Assembly: GCF_000686025.1 (NCBI RefSeq)
Contig: NZ_JMLQ01000001.1
Location: 558,001-622,000, forward strand
Length of the DNA stretch: 64,000 bases
Direction: 5' to 3'
From: Rhodococcus sp. UNC23MFCrub1.1
GTDB lineage: Bacteria; Actinomycetota; Actinomycetes; Mycobacteriales; Mycobacteriaceae
Position 1 is the first letter of the stretch. Each line of letters opens with the position of its first letter. The position numbers were made by a program, and so were the translations under genes. Shown piece by piece: positions 25,876 through 33,771 of the stretch. Under the pieces are notes generated by a model. The model did no database searches. It worked only from the letters and a program-made list of their open reading frames with translations, and was not told where the DNA came from.

Positions 25876-26965
25876 TCAGCACGTAGGCCGTGGCGAGTGC
25901 GGCCAGCTCGCTCTCCACGGCGCCGGCCGCGACGGCCAGACCCGCGATGACGATGGAGAACTCGCCGCGCGCGATCAGTGCTGCCCCGGCACGCATCCGG
26001 CCCAGCTGTCCCACGCCGATCTGCTTCGCGGCCCACGCGCCGGTGGCCACCTTGGTCACCGCGGTGATGACCGCGAGCAGCACCGCGTACCCGAGGACGG
26101 GCGGGATCGAGCGCGGGTCGGTGTTGAACCCGAACACGACGAAGAAGATGGCCGCGAACAGGTCACGCAAGGGCTCGAGCACCCGGGTGGCGGCCTGGGC
26201 GGTGGATCCCGAGATGGCGATCCCGAGCAGGAACGCCCCCACGGCCGCGGACACCTGCATCGCCGACGCGATTCCGGCCACCAGGAGGGCGAGCCCGAAG
26301 ACTTTCAGCAGCACCACCTCTCGGTCCCGGCTGGCGACCACCTTCGACACCACCCACCCGTACCGCAGTGCGACGACCAGCACGACGGCGACGACCAACA
26401 AGGAGATCCCCACGGCCTCGGCGCCGCCGAGAATGCTGACGCCGCCGAGCACCGCGGTGAGGATCGGCAGATAGAGCGCCATCATGAGGTCCTCGAACAC
26501 CAGGATGGACAGCACGACGGGCGTCTCGCGGTTGCCCAGTCGGCCCAGGTCACCGAGCACCTTGGCGACGATGCCGGACGACGAGATGTAGGTGACACCG
26601 CCGAGCACCAGGGCGCCGATCGGTCCCCAGCCGAGAATCAGCGCTGTCACCGCACCGGGCACGAAGTTCAGCACCAGGTCGACCAGGCCCGCGGTCCACG
26701 ACCGTTGCAGCCCGGTGACCAGTTCGTTCGCGGTGTACTCGAGTCCGAGGAGCAGGAGCAGCAGCACCACGCCGATCTCGCTCGCGAGATGGGTGAAGTC
26801 GTCGATGCCGTCGAGCTCGACGATGCCGCCGTTGCCGAAGAACAACCCGGCGAGCAGATAGAACGGGATGGGGGACATGCCGATCCGCGACGCGAGCCTG
26901 GCGAGCAACCCCAGCGCGAAGAAGACAGCGCCCAGCTCGGTCAGTCCGAGCGCAGTCTCTCCCAC
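25790..26965 (-). CDS. CPA2 cation:proton antiporter, KhtU/KefB-like
   Basis: 391-aa membrane protein with about 12-13 helices and no cytoplasmic RCK domain, typical of KhtU-like monovalent cation/H+ antiporters. The core helix regions include PIPFYLLAGLFFGNGG, ASEIGVVLLLLLLGLEYT and the SSSGIVAKVLGDLGRLGNRETP block. The acidic residues of the transport pocket would be in VLSILVFEDLMMALYLP. It is read three bases after the regulatory subunit gene at 26969-27448, so the two form a K+/H+ antiport system. It would extrude K+ or NH4+ and protect against alkaline or osmotic stress. Confidence 0.9.
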   Translation of the reverse strand: MGETALGLTELGAVFFALGLLARLASRIGMSPIPFYLLAGLFFGNGGIVELDGIDDFTHLASEIGVVLLLLLLGLEYTANELVTGLQRSWTAGLVDLVLNFVPGAVTALILGWGPIGALVLGGVTYISSSGIVAKVLGDLGRLGNRETPVVLSILVFEDLMMALYLPILTAVLGGVSILGGAEAVGISLLVVAVVLVVALRYGWVVSKVVASRDREVVLLKVFGLALLVAGIASAMQVSAAVGAFLLGIAISGSTAQAATRVLEPLRDLFAAIFFVVFGFNTDPRSIPPVLGYAVLLAVITAVTKVATGAWAAKQIGVGQLGRMRAGAALIARGEFSIVIAGLAVAAGAVESELAALATAYVLIMAVAGPIAARVVEPVTLRVLAARGPTS

Positions 26966-26968
26966 CCG

Positions 26969-27448
26969 TCAGCTACCGAGGATCTTCGCTGCGTGATCGA
27001 GACCGTCGCTCGTTCCGACGACGACGAGCAGGTCGCCCGAGACGAGGGTGAAGTTCGGCGGCGGCGACGGCTGGACCTGCCCCGCCCGCATGACCGCCAC
27101 GATGGACACCCCGGTCTTGGTCCGCATGGCGGTGTCGCCGAGAAGTCGGCCGTCGAAGCGGGATCCCTCGTGGATCGGCAACTGCCGGGTCCGGATACCG
27201 GGGAGGTCGCGGTGCTCCTCCCCCAGCTGCGCGACGAGTTGCGGCGTGCCCAGCAGGTTGCCGAGCGCCGCCGCCTCCTCGTTCGTCAGCGTGATCGACG
27301 CCTGCGTCGAGTCCGGGTCCTCCTTCTTCGACACGATCAGCTCGTTCGTGCCGTCCTTGCGCGTGATGACCCCGATGCGTCGCCCCGTGGACAACGCGAA
27401 ATCCTTGCGTACCCCGATGCCGGGAAGCAGGGTGACGTCGACGTTCAT
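26969..27448 (-). CDS. Antiporter regulatory subunit, KhtT-like (TrkA-C domain)
   Basis: 159-aa cytoplasmic protein. The N-terminal half (about 1-70) is the KhtT-type domain beginning VTLLPGIGVRKDF. The C-terminal half (about 75-155) is an RCK_C/TrkA-C domain with IVAVMRAGQVQPSPPPNFTL then GDLLVVVGT. KhtT of Bacillus gates KhtU and is controlled by c-di-AMP through the RCK_C domain; that regulation is inferred by homology only. It lies directly upstream of the antiporter and is probably co-transcribed with it. The upstream rpmF gene ends 18 bases before its start on the same strand, so read-through from the zinc-stress genes is possible. Confidence 0.9.
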   Translation of the reverse strand: MNVDVTLLPGIGVRKDFALSTGRRIGVITRKDGTNELIVSKKEDPDSTQASITLTNEEAAALGNLLGTPQLVAQLGEEHRDLPGIRTRQLPIHEGSRFDGRLLGDTAMRTKTGVSIVAVMRAGQVQPSPPPNFTLVSGDLLVVVGTSDGLDHAAKILGS

Positions 27449-27465
27449 GCGGCGATGCTAGCCCC

Positions 27466-27642
27466 TCAGATCAGTCGTGACGGGTCCAACAGTCCCGTCT
27501 GCACCGCCTTCACCAGCCGACGCGGCACCCGGTGCGTCACGCCGCCGACGGTGACGGACACCAGATCCGGCGGCGTCGCCTTCCACTGCGAGCGTCGACT
27601 GCGCGTGTTCGAGCGGGACATCTTCCTCTTGGGAACAGCCAC
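27466..27642 (-). CDS. rpmF: 50S ribosomal protein L32, cysteine-free form
   Basis: 58-aa basic protein starting GTG, with the L32 N-terminus [19 protein letters not shown] and the C-terminal helix [11 protein letters not shown]. The zinc-ribbon cysteines found in many L32 proteins are missing, as in M. tuberculosis Rv0979A. It binds 23S rRNA at the exit-tunnel side of the large subunit. It is the distal gene of a same-strand group with rpmE type B and the CobW-like gene, which suggests zinc-responsive expression. The stop of rpmE type B overlaps no codon here: the next start is three bases away. Confidence 0.9.
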   Translation of the reverse strand: MAVPKRKMSRSNTRSRRSQWKATPPDLVSVTVGGVTHRVPRRLVKAVQTGLLDPSRLI

Positions 27643-27645
27643 GGG

Positions 27646-27903
27646 TCAGGCCTTTCTCGTGCGGGTGCCGTAGCGACGCTCGAACTTCTCGACGCGTCCC
27701 TGCGTGTCCATCACCCGCGCCGCGCCGGTCCAGAACGGGTGCGACTCGTTGGTGACGTCGACGACCACCAGCGGATATGTGCGACCGTCCGAGTACTCGA
27801 CGGTGCGATCGCTGGTGACGGTCGACCTCGTCAGGAACATCGATCCCGTCCCGGAGTCCTGGAATACGACCGGATGGTAGTCCGGATGTACGTTCTTCTT
27901 CAC
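27646..27903 (-). CDS. rpmE2: 50S ribosomal protein L31 type B (zinc-independent)
   Basis: 85-aa protein starting [22 protein letters not shown], with the type B insertions ([12 protein letters not shown] and [10 protein letters not shown]) and no cysteine. The canonical L31 has a CxxC zinc site, so this is the form used when zinc is scarce, freeing zinc from older ribosomes. It is translationally coupled to the CobW-like gene (GTGA overlap) and followed by rpmF. In Streptomyces and Bacillus the equivalent gene is repressed by Zur; the palindromes at 29235-29302 are the candidate sites here. Confidence 0.95.
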   Translation of the reverse strand: MKKNVHPDYHPVVFQDSGTGSMFLTRSTVTSDRTVEYSDGRTYPLVVVDVTNESHPFWTGAARVMDTQGRVEKFERRYGTRTRKA

Positions 27904-29204
27904 TGTGCAGCCCTTCTGTCGTCGTCCGCCCCGACGGCGGAACTGTCTGTCTCGCAGGGATCTTCGTGGTACTGCCCGAAAGGGTCGGCCCACTCGGCCC
28001 AGAGCTCGGGAGTCTCGAGCTCGTCCGGCGTGAGCAGCGCGTCGGACAGCGCCGCGTACACGTGCTCGGGATCTGCCTCGTGCACCAGCACCACCAGCGA
28101 CTGCGCGCGGTCCCCGTACTCCTCGTCCCATGCGAGTGCGGCGAGAGCGCGGCGGGCGGTGGGCGCCTCCTCGTAGTCGTCCGGTGCCATGGCCGCGAGC
28201 CATGAGCCCGCGGAGGCAACCCGGAGCCCACCGCCGGCGGACTCGAGCCACAGCACGGCGTCGGGTTGCGTGGCCACCCACAGCCGACCGCGGGTGGCGA
28301 CGACACCGTCGAGGAGAACGTCGATCGCGTCGTGCAGCCGGCCCGGGTGGAACGGCCGTCGGTCCGTGAACTCGACCAGGGTGACGCCGCACTCCGCCGA
28401 CAGCGGCGGCTGCCCGTCGAGCAGTGGCGCGTGGGCGTCGTCGACGAGTCCTCGCCGCGCCGTCGCCGGAACGCGGGCCAGCAGGTCTCGCGGACGTTCG
28501 CCCGGCAGGATCCAGACCCGCGGCGCGCGTGGTGCGAGCCGCGCCAGTACCGCATCGAGGCGCGCGGCGTCCCACCGATCGACTCCGGTGTCCGCGACGA
28601 CCAGCAGATCGGATCCTCGAACGGTGCCGACGGCGACCTGCGCGACGGTGCGGTCGTCGAGAAGATCCACGACCTGACCGCCGTCGGGCCCGGGCGGGAA
28701 CGCCCGTTCGCCGACGAGCTCGTCGCCGGTGGCGTCGGACAGCCAGGTCGCGCCGTCGACGCAGCCGACGACCGCCTCGATGCGCACGTCTCGCGACGCC
28801 GTGGCGTCCACCCGGCCGACCATGCCGGTGACGACGGTGTTCTCGATCGCCCAGCAGATCGCCTCGACCTCCAGCGAGGGATCGACCCGGACGACGATGC
28901 GTCGCACGGACGAGTCCGCGGAGACCGATCGCAGCAGGGGCAGCAGATCCTCCCGCAGCAGGCAGGAGACGCAGCACCCGAGACCCGCCAGGTCGACGAC
29001 CCGGGTGGTCGGCGTGCCGTCGTCGTCCATCCGGACCGTCCGCCGCCGCACGACACCGACGGTGGCGTCGGAGAGGTCGTGGTGCAGGACGATCGTGCCC
29101 GGCTCCTGGAACGTCGCGCTCACCGCGGCGCCGAGATCCTCCGGCCCGCACACCACGACCAGGGGCGTTCTCCTGTCGGGCGCCTCGAGGTTCTCCATCG
29201 GCAC
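27900..29204 (-). CDS. CobW/COG0523-family zinc-stress protein with degenerate P-loop
   Basis: 434-aa protein related to CobW metallochaperone GTPases. The family metal motif appears as GLGCCVSCL (Cys near residues 76-80). The Walker A lysine-containing loop (normally GxxGxGKT) is replaced by [12 protein letters not shown], so GTP binding through the usual P-loop looks lost. The C-terminal CobW_C region (about 300-400) holds [13 protein letters not shown] and [23 protein letters not shown] 29204 is chosen because AAAGGA lies six bases upstream; ATG 29198 is possible. The mycobacterial CobW-like protein of the zinc-free ribosome locus takes part in ribosome hibernation, and this one may do likewise. 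It is divergent from rpmB and co-directional with rpmE type B. Confidence 0.85.
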   Translation of the reverse strand: MPMENLEAPDRRTPLVVVCGPEDLGAAVSATFQEPGTIVLHHDLSDATVGVVRRRTVRMDDDGTPTTRVVDLAGLGCCVSCLLREDLLPLLRSVSADSSVRRIVVRVDPSLEVEAICWAIENTVVTGMVGRVDATASRDVRIEAVVGCVDGATWLSDATGDELVGERAFPPGPDGGQVVDLLDDRTVAQVAVGTVRGSDLLVVADTGVDRWDAARLDAVLARLAPRAPRVWILPGERPRDLLARVPATARRGLVDDAHAPLLDGQPPLSAECGVTLVEFTDRRPFHPGRLHDAIDVLLDGVVATRGRLWVATQPDAVLWLESAGGGLRVASAGSWLAAMAPDDYEEAPTARRALAALAWDEEYGDRAQSLVVLVHEADPEHVYAALSDALLTPDELETPELWAEWADPFGQYHEDPCETDSSAVGADDDRRAAQ

Positions 29205-29234
29205 TGCACGTCCTTTCGGTTCTTCGAGTTGTCG

Positions 29235-29247
29235 ACAACGATTGTCA
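29235..29247. promoter_or_regulatory. Candidate Zur box 1
   Basis: GACAA-CGA-TTGTC, a perfect palindrome around a 3-base centre. In the reverse direction the surroundings read TGACAATCGTTGTCGA, close to the actinobacterial Zur pattern TGAAAATNATTTTCA. It lies 31 bp upstream of the CobW-like gene start. Confidence 0.6.
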
Positions 29248-29289
29248 GTTACCGGCGTCCGAGCGTACAGTTCCGATACAGCGCTTGTC

Positions 29290-29302
29290 GACAACTGTTG
29301 TC
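29290..29302. promoter_or_regulatory. Candidate Zur box 2
   Basis: GACAA-CTG-TTGTC, the same arms as box 1, flanked by TC and GA. It lies 44 bp upstream of the rpmB ATG. One box per divergent gene, 55 bp apart, suits a shared repressor. Confidence 0.6.
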
Positions 29303-29346
29303 GATAAAGTCACCGGTCACCAGTCGACAGAGAGGAAGGGTTCGCG

Positions 29347-29583
29347 ATGTCCGCGCACTGCGACGTCACAGGACGGGTCCCGAGCTTCGGGAAGTCCGTC
29401 TCGCACTCCCACCACCGCACGAGTCGGAGGTGGAATCCCAACGTGCAGCACAAGACCTACTTCGTACCGAGCCTCGGCCGACGAGTGCGGCTGACGGTTT
29501 CGGCGAAGGGGATCAAGACCATCGACCGCGACGGCATCGACTCCGTCGTCACGCGGCTCGTCGCGGCCGGAAAGAAGTTCTGA
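29347..29583 (+). CDS. rpmB: 50S ribosomal protein L28, reduced-cysteine form
   Basis: 78-aa protein starting [21 protein letters not shown], the L28 signature, with GGAAGGG eight bases before the ATG. Only one cysteine remains where the zinc-binding L28 has a CxxC pair (CDxCGK), so this is the zinc-independent paralogue. It is the first gene of rpmB-rpmG-rpsN-rpsR, the classical alternative ribosomal-protein operon of actinobacteria (compare Rv2055c-Rv2058c). A canonical L28 should exist elsewhere in the genome. Confidence 0.95.
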   Translation: MSAHCDVTGRVPSFGKSVSHSHHRTSRRWNPNVQHKTYFVPSLGRRVRLTVSAKGIKTIDRDGIDSVVTRLVAAGKKF

Positions 29584-29584
29584 C

Positions 29585-29755
29585 ATGGCGAGCAAGAGCA
29601 CCGACGTCCGGCCGATCGTGAAACTGACGTCGACCGCCGGCACCGGCCACACGTACGTCACCCGGAAGAACCGGCGCAACGATCCCGACCGACTGGTCCT
29701 GCGCAAGTACGACCCCGTCGTGCGTCGACACGTCGATTTCCGGGAGGAACGCTGA
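29585..29755 (+). CDS. rpmG: 50S ribosomal protein L33, cysteine-free form
   Basis: 56-aa protein, not obvious among longer frames. It reads [20 protein letters not shown], then [23 protein letters not shown], the L33 core. The two CxxC zinc pairs of the canonical form are absent. It starts two bases after the rpmB stop, and its own TGA overlaps the rpsN ATG, so translation should be coupled. Confidence 0.95.
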   Translation: MASKSTDVRPIVKLTSTAGTGHTYVTRKNRRNDPDRLVLRKYDPVVRRHVDFREER

Positions 29756-30060
29756 TGGCCAAGAAGTCGAAGATCGCCCGCAACACCCAGCGGGCCGAGA
29801 TCGTCGCCCGCCACGCGGCACGTCGCCACGAGCTGAAAGAGCTGATCCGGAGGCCCTCGACGAGCGACGAGGACCGGTTCGCGGCGCAGCGGGCTCTCCA
29901 GCGTCTACCGCGCGATGCGAGTCCGGTAAGATTGCGCAATCGAGACGCTGCGGACGGTCGCCCGCGCGGGTACCTCCGGAAATTCGGACTCTCCCGCATC
30001 GGCGTTCGAGAGAGAGCACATCGCGGGGAACTTCCCGGCGTCCACAAGAGCAGTTGGTGA
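29755..30060 (+). CDS. rpsN: 30S ribosomal protein S14, long zinc-free form
   Basis: 101-aa S14: [20 protein letters not shown], middle [23 protein letters not shown], and the C-terminal [20 protein letters not shown]. The short zinc-binding S14 (61 aa, with CxxC-CxxC) is replaced by this 101-aa type without cysteines. It is placed at the 3-prime domain of 16S rRNA. Coupled to rpmG by TGATG. Confidence 0.95.
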   Translation: MAKKSKIARNTQRAEIVARHAARRHELKELIRRPSTSDEDRFAAQRALQRLPRDASPVRLRNRDAADGRPRGYLRKFGLSRIGVRERAHRGELPGVHKSSW

Positions 30061-30072
30061 GATGGAGAACTC

Positions 30073-30327
30073 ATGGCAGTGAAGAGGGGCCCGTCCAAGA
30101 AGGATCGGGTCGAGAAGGATCGCAAGCCCAAGAAGAACCCGCTCATCGCGGCGGGCATCACCGAGGTCGACTACAAGGACGTGAACCTGCTGCGTCAGTT
30201 CATCTCCGATCGCGGCAAGATCCGTAGCCGCCGTGTCACCGGGCTGACCCCCCAGCAGCAGCGTCAGGTCGCCACCGCCGTGCGCAACGCACGCGAGATG
30301 GCGCTCCTTCCGTTCACCACCCGCTGA
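30073..30327 (+). CDS. rpsR: 30S ribosomal protein S18, cysteine-free form
   Basis: 84-aa S18 with [27 protein letters not shown] and the C-terminal [12 protein letters not shown]. The N-terminal extension [17 protein letters not shown] is lysine-rich and no cysteine occurs, unlike zinc-bound S18. GGAGAACTC precedes the ATG. It ends the zinc-starvation operon. Canonical S18 near rpsF-ssb should exist elsewhere. Confidence 0.95.
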   Translation: MAVKRGPSKKDRVEKDRKPKKNPLIAAGITEVDYKDVNLLRQFISDRGKIRSRRVTGLTPQQQRQVATAVRNAREMALLPFTTR

Positions 30328-30358
30328 GTGTCGACCGGTAGGGGCTGACAGGCCCCCC

Positions 30359-31285
30359 GTGTCAGGAGTTCTCGCCGGATTCACCGTCATCTTCGTGGTC
30401 GTCTTCATCGGCTACGTCGTCGCCCGTACGGGCGTACTCGGTGAGTCCGGCGGACTCGTTCTGGGGCGGATGGTGTTCTTCGTCGCCACTCCGGCGCTGC
30501 TGTTCGACACCCTCGCCCGCGCCGACCTGTTGGTGATCTTCTCCCCCACACTCGCCATCACGGCCGTGGGGGCTCTGCTGGTCGGAGCCCTGTATCTGGT
30601 GATCGCCCTGACGATCACGAAGCGCACGGTCCCCGAGGCCACCATCGGGGCACTCGCCGCGTCCTACGTCAACGCGGCCAACCTCGGCATCCCCATCGCC
30701 GTGTACGTCCTGGGCGACGCCTCGTTCGTCGCGCCGCTGCTGCTCTTCCAGATCATGATCTACTCGCCGCTGGCCCTGACGATCCTGGACGTCTCGACGT
30801 CGTCGCGCGGCACCTCGCTGGTCGGTGTCGTGGCAGCCCCGTTCACCAACCCGATCGTCCTCGCCGGCCTCGCCGGACTGGCGCTCGCCGTGACGGGTCT
30901 GAGCCTGCCCGACCCCGTGATGCAGCCGTTCGCACTGCTCGGCGGCGCCAGCGTTCCCGGCGCCCTTCTCGCCTTCGGCATGTCGTTGCAGGGCGTACGC
31001 GTGCTCGAGCGGGGAGCCGGACCGCGCCGCGACGTCGCGCTGGCGACCTTTCTCAAGATGGCCGTGCTGCCCGTCCTCACCTACGTCCTGGCGCGGTGGG
31101 TGTGGCGCATCGACGGCCACGACCTCTTCGCCGTGGTGGTCATCGCAGCGCTTCCCACCGCGCAGAACGTGTTCATCTACGCCACCCGTTACGGCCGCGG
31201 AACCGTGCTGGCACGCGACACCGCGTTCGTCACGACGTTGGTGTCCGTTCCCGTCATCGCCCTCGTCGCGGCGCTGCTCGCGTGA
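30359..31285 (+). CDS. AEC-family permease (auxin efflux carrier superfamily)
   Basis: 308-aa membrane protein with ten predicted helices in the two-fold AEC arrangement. Typical features are the first helix with a FIGYVVARTGVL turn, the ASYVNAANLGIPIAVYVLGD motif in the first half and the matching LPTAQNVFIYATRYG in the second half. The substrate is unknown; bacterial members export organic acids or are malonate/malate carriers. It follows rpsR by 31 bases on the same strand. A weak GGGGC-N6-GCCCC stem (30341-30356) sits between them, so co-transcription with the zinc operon cannot be excluded. GTG 30359 lacks a strong RBS. Confidence 0.85.
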   Translation: MSGVLAGFTVIFVVVFIGYVVARTGVLGESGGLVLGRMVFFVATPALLFDTLARADLLVIFSPTLAITAVGALLVGALYLVIALTITKRTVPEATIGALAASYVNAANLGIPIAVYVLGDASFVAPLLLFQIMIYSPLALTILDVSTSSRGTSLVGVVAAPFTNPIVLAGLAGLALAVTGLSLPDPVMQPFALLGGASVPGALLAFGMSLQGVRVLERGAGPRRDVALATFLKMAVLPVLTYVLARWVWRIDGHDLFAVVVIAALPTAQNVFIYATRYGRGTVLARDTAFVTTLVSVPVIALVAALLA

Positions 31286-31338
31286 CCGTGGGAGCGAGCT
31301 CGGCCGGGCCCGCGCGCGGCCGCGCTACCGTGGAGGTC

Positions 31339-31800
31339 ATGAGGTCGTTCGCCCTGGGGCTGCTGTTGTGTGTCGCACTCGGCGGATGCGGCTCCTCCGA
31401 CCCCGGCGACGCCGGCGACCTCGAGACCGGCGCGGCGTCCCCCACCGACCTCGTGCCCGTCCCCGGCTCACCGCCGGTTCCCCACGAGGTGGCCGCGGAC
31501 CAGGTGGGCACCGAGTTCACACCCGGCGCGTCGCTGGTGATGGCGCAGTCCACACCGTTCGAGGCGTGGACCGCGCTGCCGGGCAACCGGATCGCGGTGC
31601 ACTTCGTCACCGGCACTCCCGAGTGCTACGGCGCCGACGCGACCGTGGAGGAGACCGAGGAGACGGTGGTGGTCACCGTCCGGACCGGCACCCTCGAATC
31701 CGCGAAGGACAAGTCCTGCATCATGATCGCCGTGTACGGGACCATGGAGCTGCAGCTCGCGGCCCCGGTGGGCACCCGCACGGTGCTCAACGGGACCTGA
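31339..31800 (+). CDS. Lipoprotein of unknown function
   Basis: 153-aa exported protein. The signal peptide MRSFALGLLLCVALGGCGSS has a lipobox LGGC (Cys at about residue 17), followed by a low-complexity linker and a compact domain that includes TPFEAWTALPGNRIAVHFVTG and two cysteines (ECYGA and KSCIM) that could form a disulfide. I recognise no family. GGAGG lies only two bases upstream of the ATG, so initiation could be weak. It follows the AEC gene by 53 bp and is convergent with the VWA gene. Confidence 0.7.
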   Translation: MRSFALGLLLCVALGGCGSSDPGDAGDLETGAASPTDLVPVPGSPPVPHEVAADQVGTEFTPGASLVMAQSTPFEAWTALPGNRIAVHFVTGTPECYGADATVEETEETVVVTVRTGTLESAKDKSCIMIAVYGTMELQLAAPVGTRTVLNGT

Positions 31801-31806
31801 GCCGGC

Positions 31807-33771
31807 TCAGCGCTTCCTGCGGGCGCTCAGATAGTCGCTCACCACCGCGGCACCGAGTCCGTCCAGATCGGGTGCGACGACCCGCCCGCCCACGCGCTGG
31901 GCCATCCGGTCCACGACGCGGGCCAGACCGGGATCGTCTCCCAGCCGGAAGATCGTCACCTGCGCACCGATCTTCGCCAGGGTGTCGAGCTCCCTGACCG
32001 TCAACCCGAGGGTCCGCGGATGCGGCGGATAATCGAAGAAGGCGTGGCCGTCCGGTTCGAGATGGGCGGTCGGCTCGCCGTCCGTGACGATGAGCACCAC
32101 GGGTTGGGCGTTGGGATTGCGCCGCAGGTGCGCCGTGGCCAGCATCAGCGCGTGGTGCAGGTTGGTGCCCTGGTCCCACGCGCCGTCGAGCCCCGCCAGT
32201 TCCGACGGTGTGAGCGTCTGCGCGTGTCGTCCGAAACCGATCATCGTCAGATCGTCGCCGCGGAACCGCGTGCTGACGAGGTGATTCAACGCCAGCGCCG
32301 TCCGCTTCATCGGAACCCAGCGACCCTCCATCACCATGGAGAACGACGTGTCCACCAGCAGGGCCACCACGGCCTGTGACCGTTGCTCGGTCTCGCTGAT
32401 CTCGACGTCGGTGACGGCCAGACGCACTCCGGTCTCGCCGTCTCCGCGAGGTTCCGTCGCGGTGCGCAGGACGGCGTTGGTCACCGTCCGGACGACGTCC
32501 CACGGCTCGGTGTCGCCGAACTCCCAGGCGCGCGACGCACCGGTGGGCTCGCCCATCGCGCCCGCTCGGCGGGTGTCACGCTCACCGCGGCGCGATGCCA
32601 TGCCGCCCGCGACGTCCTTCAGAGCCGATTGCCCCAACTGCCGCATGGCCTTCGGGGACAGGCGCCACTGTCCGTCGGCCCCCTTGTCGAGGAAACCCTC
32701 CTGCTGCAACGCCTTCTCCAGGTCCGCCAACGTCCGCGCGTCCGCGGCCGCCTCCGGACCCAGTTGGCGCAGCAACGCATCGGCGTCGATGTCGTCGAGC
32801 GCCGCACCGTTGTACTGCTGCGAGAGCTGGTCCCCCAGCTCCTCGAGTTCGGCGATGTCCTGCAGCACACCGGTCCCGTCGCCGAGTCCCATGCCCTCCT
32901 GACCGCGGAACTTCTGGGCGGAGTCCCAGTCCTCCCCCGGCCGGGCCGACTGCAGATTCGCGTCGAGTCGCGACAGCTGGTCCATCAGGTCCTGGCTGCC
33001 GAAGGCCTGCTGCGCCAACGCGTCCAGCTCGGCACGCTGCTCCGCGGAGAGCGAGTTCCGCAGCCTCTGCGCTGCTGCGGACCGCTCCGCGAGAGCATCG
33101 ATCAGGTCGTCGATGGTCTCGGGATTCTCGGGGAAGAACTCACCGTGATCGCGCATGAACTTCTCGAACTGCTCGTCGGTGTTCTCCCCGCGTGCATGGG
33201 CGTCGAGCATGTCGTTGAGATCGGACAGCATCTCGGCGACCCGAGCACGGTCCTCCTCGGTGGCCCCCTCGAGTGCCTGCTTCATGCCCTTGAAGCGTTG
33301 ATCGAGCACCTCGCGGCCGAGCAGATCCTTGATCTTCTCGTAGTTCTCCCGCGCCTCGCTGCTGCGCCAGTCGTAGTCGGCGAGCTCCTGCACGGCCTGC
33401 GCCGTCGACGGAGGCAGTTCGGCGATCTGCATCTCCTGGAAGCGGGCGTCGTCGTCCAGCGCACGGGCCAGGGTCTTGCGCTCCTCGAGGACCGCCTCGT
33501 CCAACAGCTCGCGCACCTCCTGCAGGGTGCCGTCGAGATTCTTGTTCTTCAGCAGTTCCCGCCGACGACGGTTCGCCCGCGCGGCGAGATCGTCCAGGCC
33601 GCGCATGTTCTTCGTCCCGCGACGCAACATCTCCTGCATCGCGCGGCGCGGCGACGCACCTTCGAGAACGTCCTGACCGATCGCGTCGAGCGCCTCCCGC
33701 AGATCGACGGGTGGCGCCAGCGGATCCGGACCGTCGACGTACGGCCCGTACCGGGAGTTGTGGCCCGCCAT
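31807..33771 (-). CDS. VWA-domain protein, CoxE-like partner of AAA+ ATPase
   Basis: 654-aa protein matching the M. tuberculosis Rv0959 type. Residues about 40-430 are long charged helices, probably coiled coil, and about 465-650 are a von Willebrand A domain with the MIDAS motif DTSFSM (near residue 472), the threonine in GTNLHHALML and the acidic DGEPT. The start overlaps the stop of the AAA+ gene at 33771 as TGATG. MoxR/VWA pairs act as metal-insertion or protein-remodelling chaperones, like Mg-chelatase I/D and Norq/NorD. The target is unknown. The C-terminus RLGDDPGLARVVDRMAQR is typical of the family. Confidence 0.88.
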   Translation of the reverse strand: MAGHNSRYGPYVDGPDPLAPPVDLREALDAIGQDVLEGASPRRAMQEMLRRGTKNMRGLDDLAARANRRRRELLKNKNLDGTLQEVRELLDEAVLEERKTLARALDDDARFQEMQIAELPPSTAQAVQELADYDWRSSEARENYEKIKDLLGREVLDQRFKGMKQALEGATEEDRARVAEMLSDLNDMLDAHARGENTDEQFEKFMRDHGEFFPENPETIDDLIDALAERSAAAQRLRNSLSAEQRAELDALAQQAFGSQDLMDQLSRLDANLQSARPGEDWDSAQKFRGQEGMGLGDGTGVLQDIAELEELGDQLSQQYNGAALDDIDADALLRQLGPEAAADARTLADLEKALQQEGFLDKGADGQWRLSPKAMRQLGQSALKDVAGGMASRRGERDTRRAGAMGEPTGASRAWEFGDTEPWDVVRTVTNAVLRTATEPRGDGETGVRLAVTDVEISETEQRSQAVVALLVDTSFSMVMEGRWVPMKRTALALNHLVSTRFRGDDLTMIGFGRHAQTLTPSELAGLDGAWDQGTNLHHALMLATAHLRRNPNAQPVVLIVTDGEPTAHLEPDGHAFFDYPPHPRTLGLTVRELDTLAKIGAQVTIFRLGDDPGLARVVDRMAQRVGGRVVAPDLDGLGAAVVSDYLSARRKR

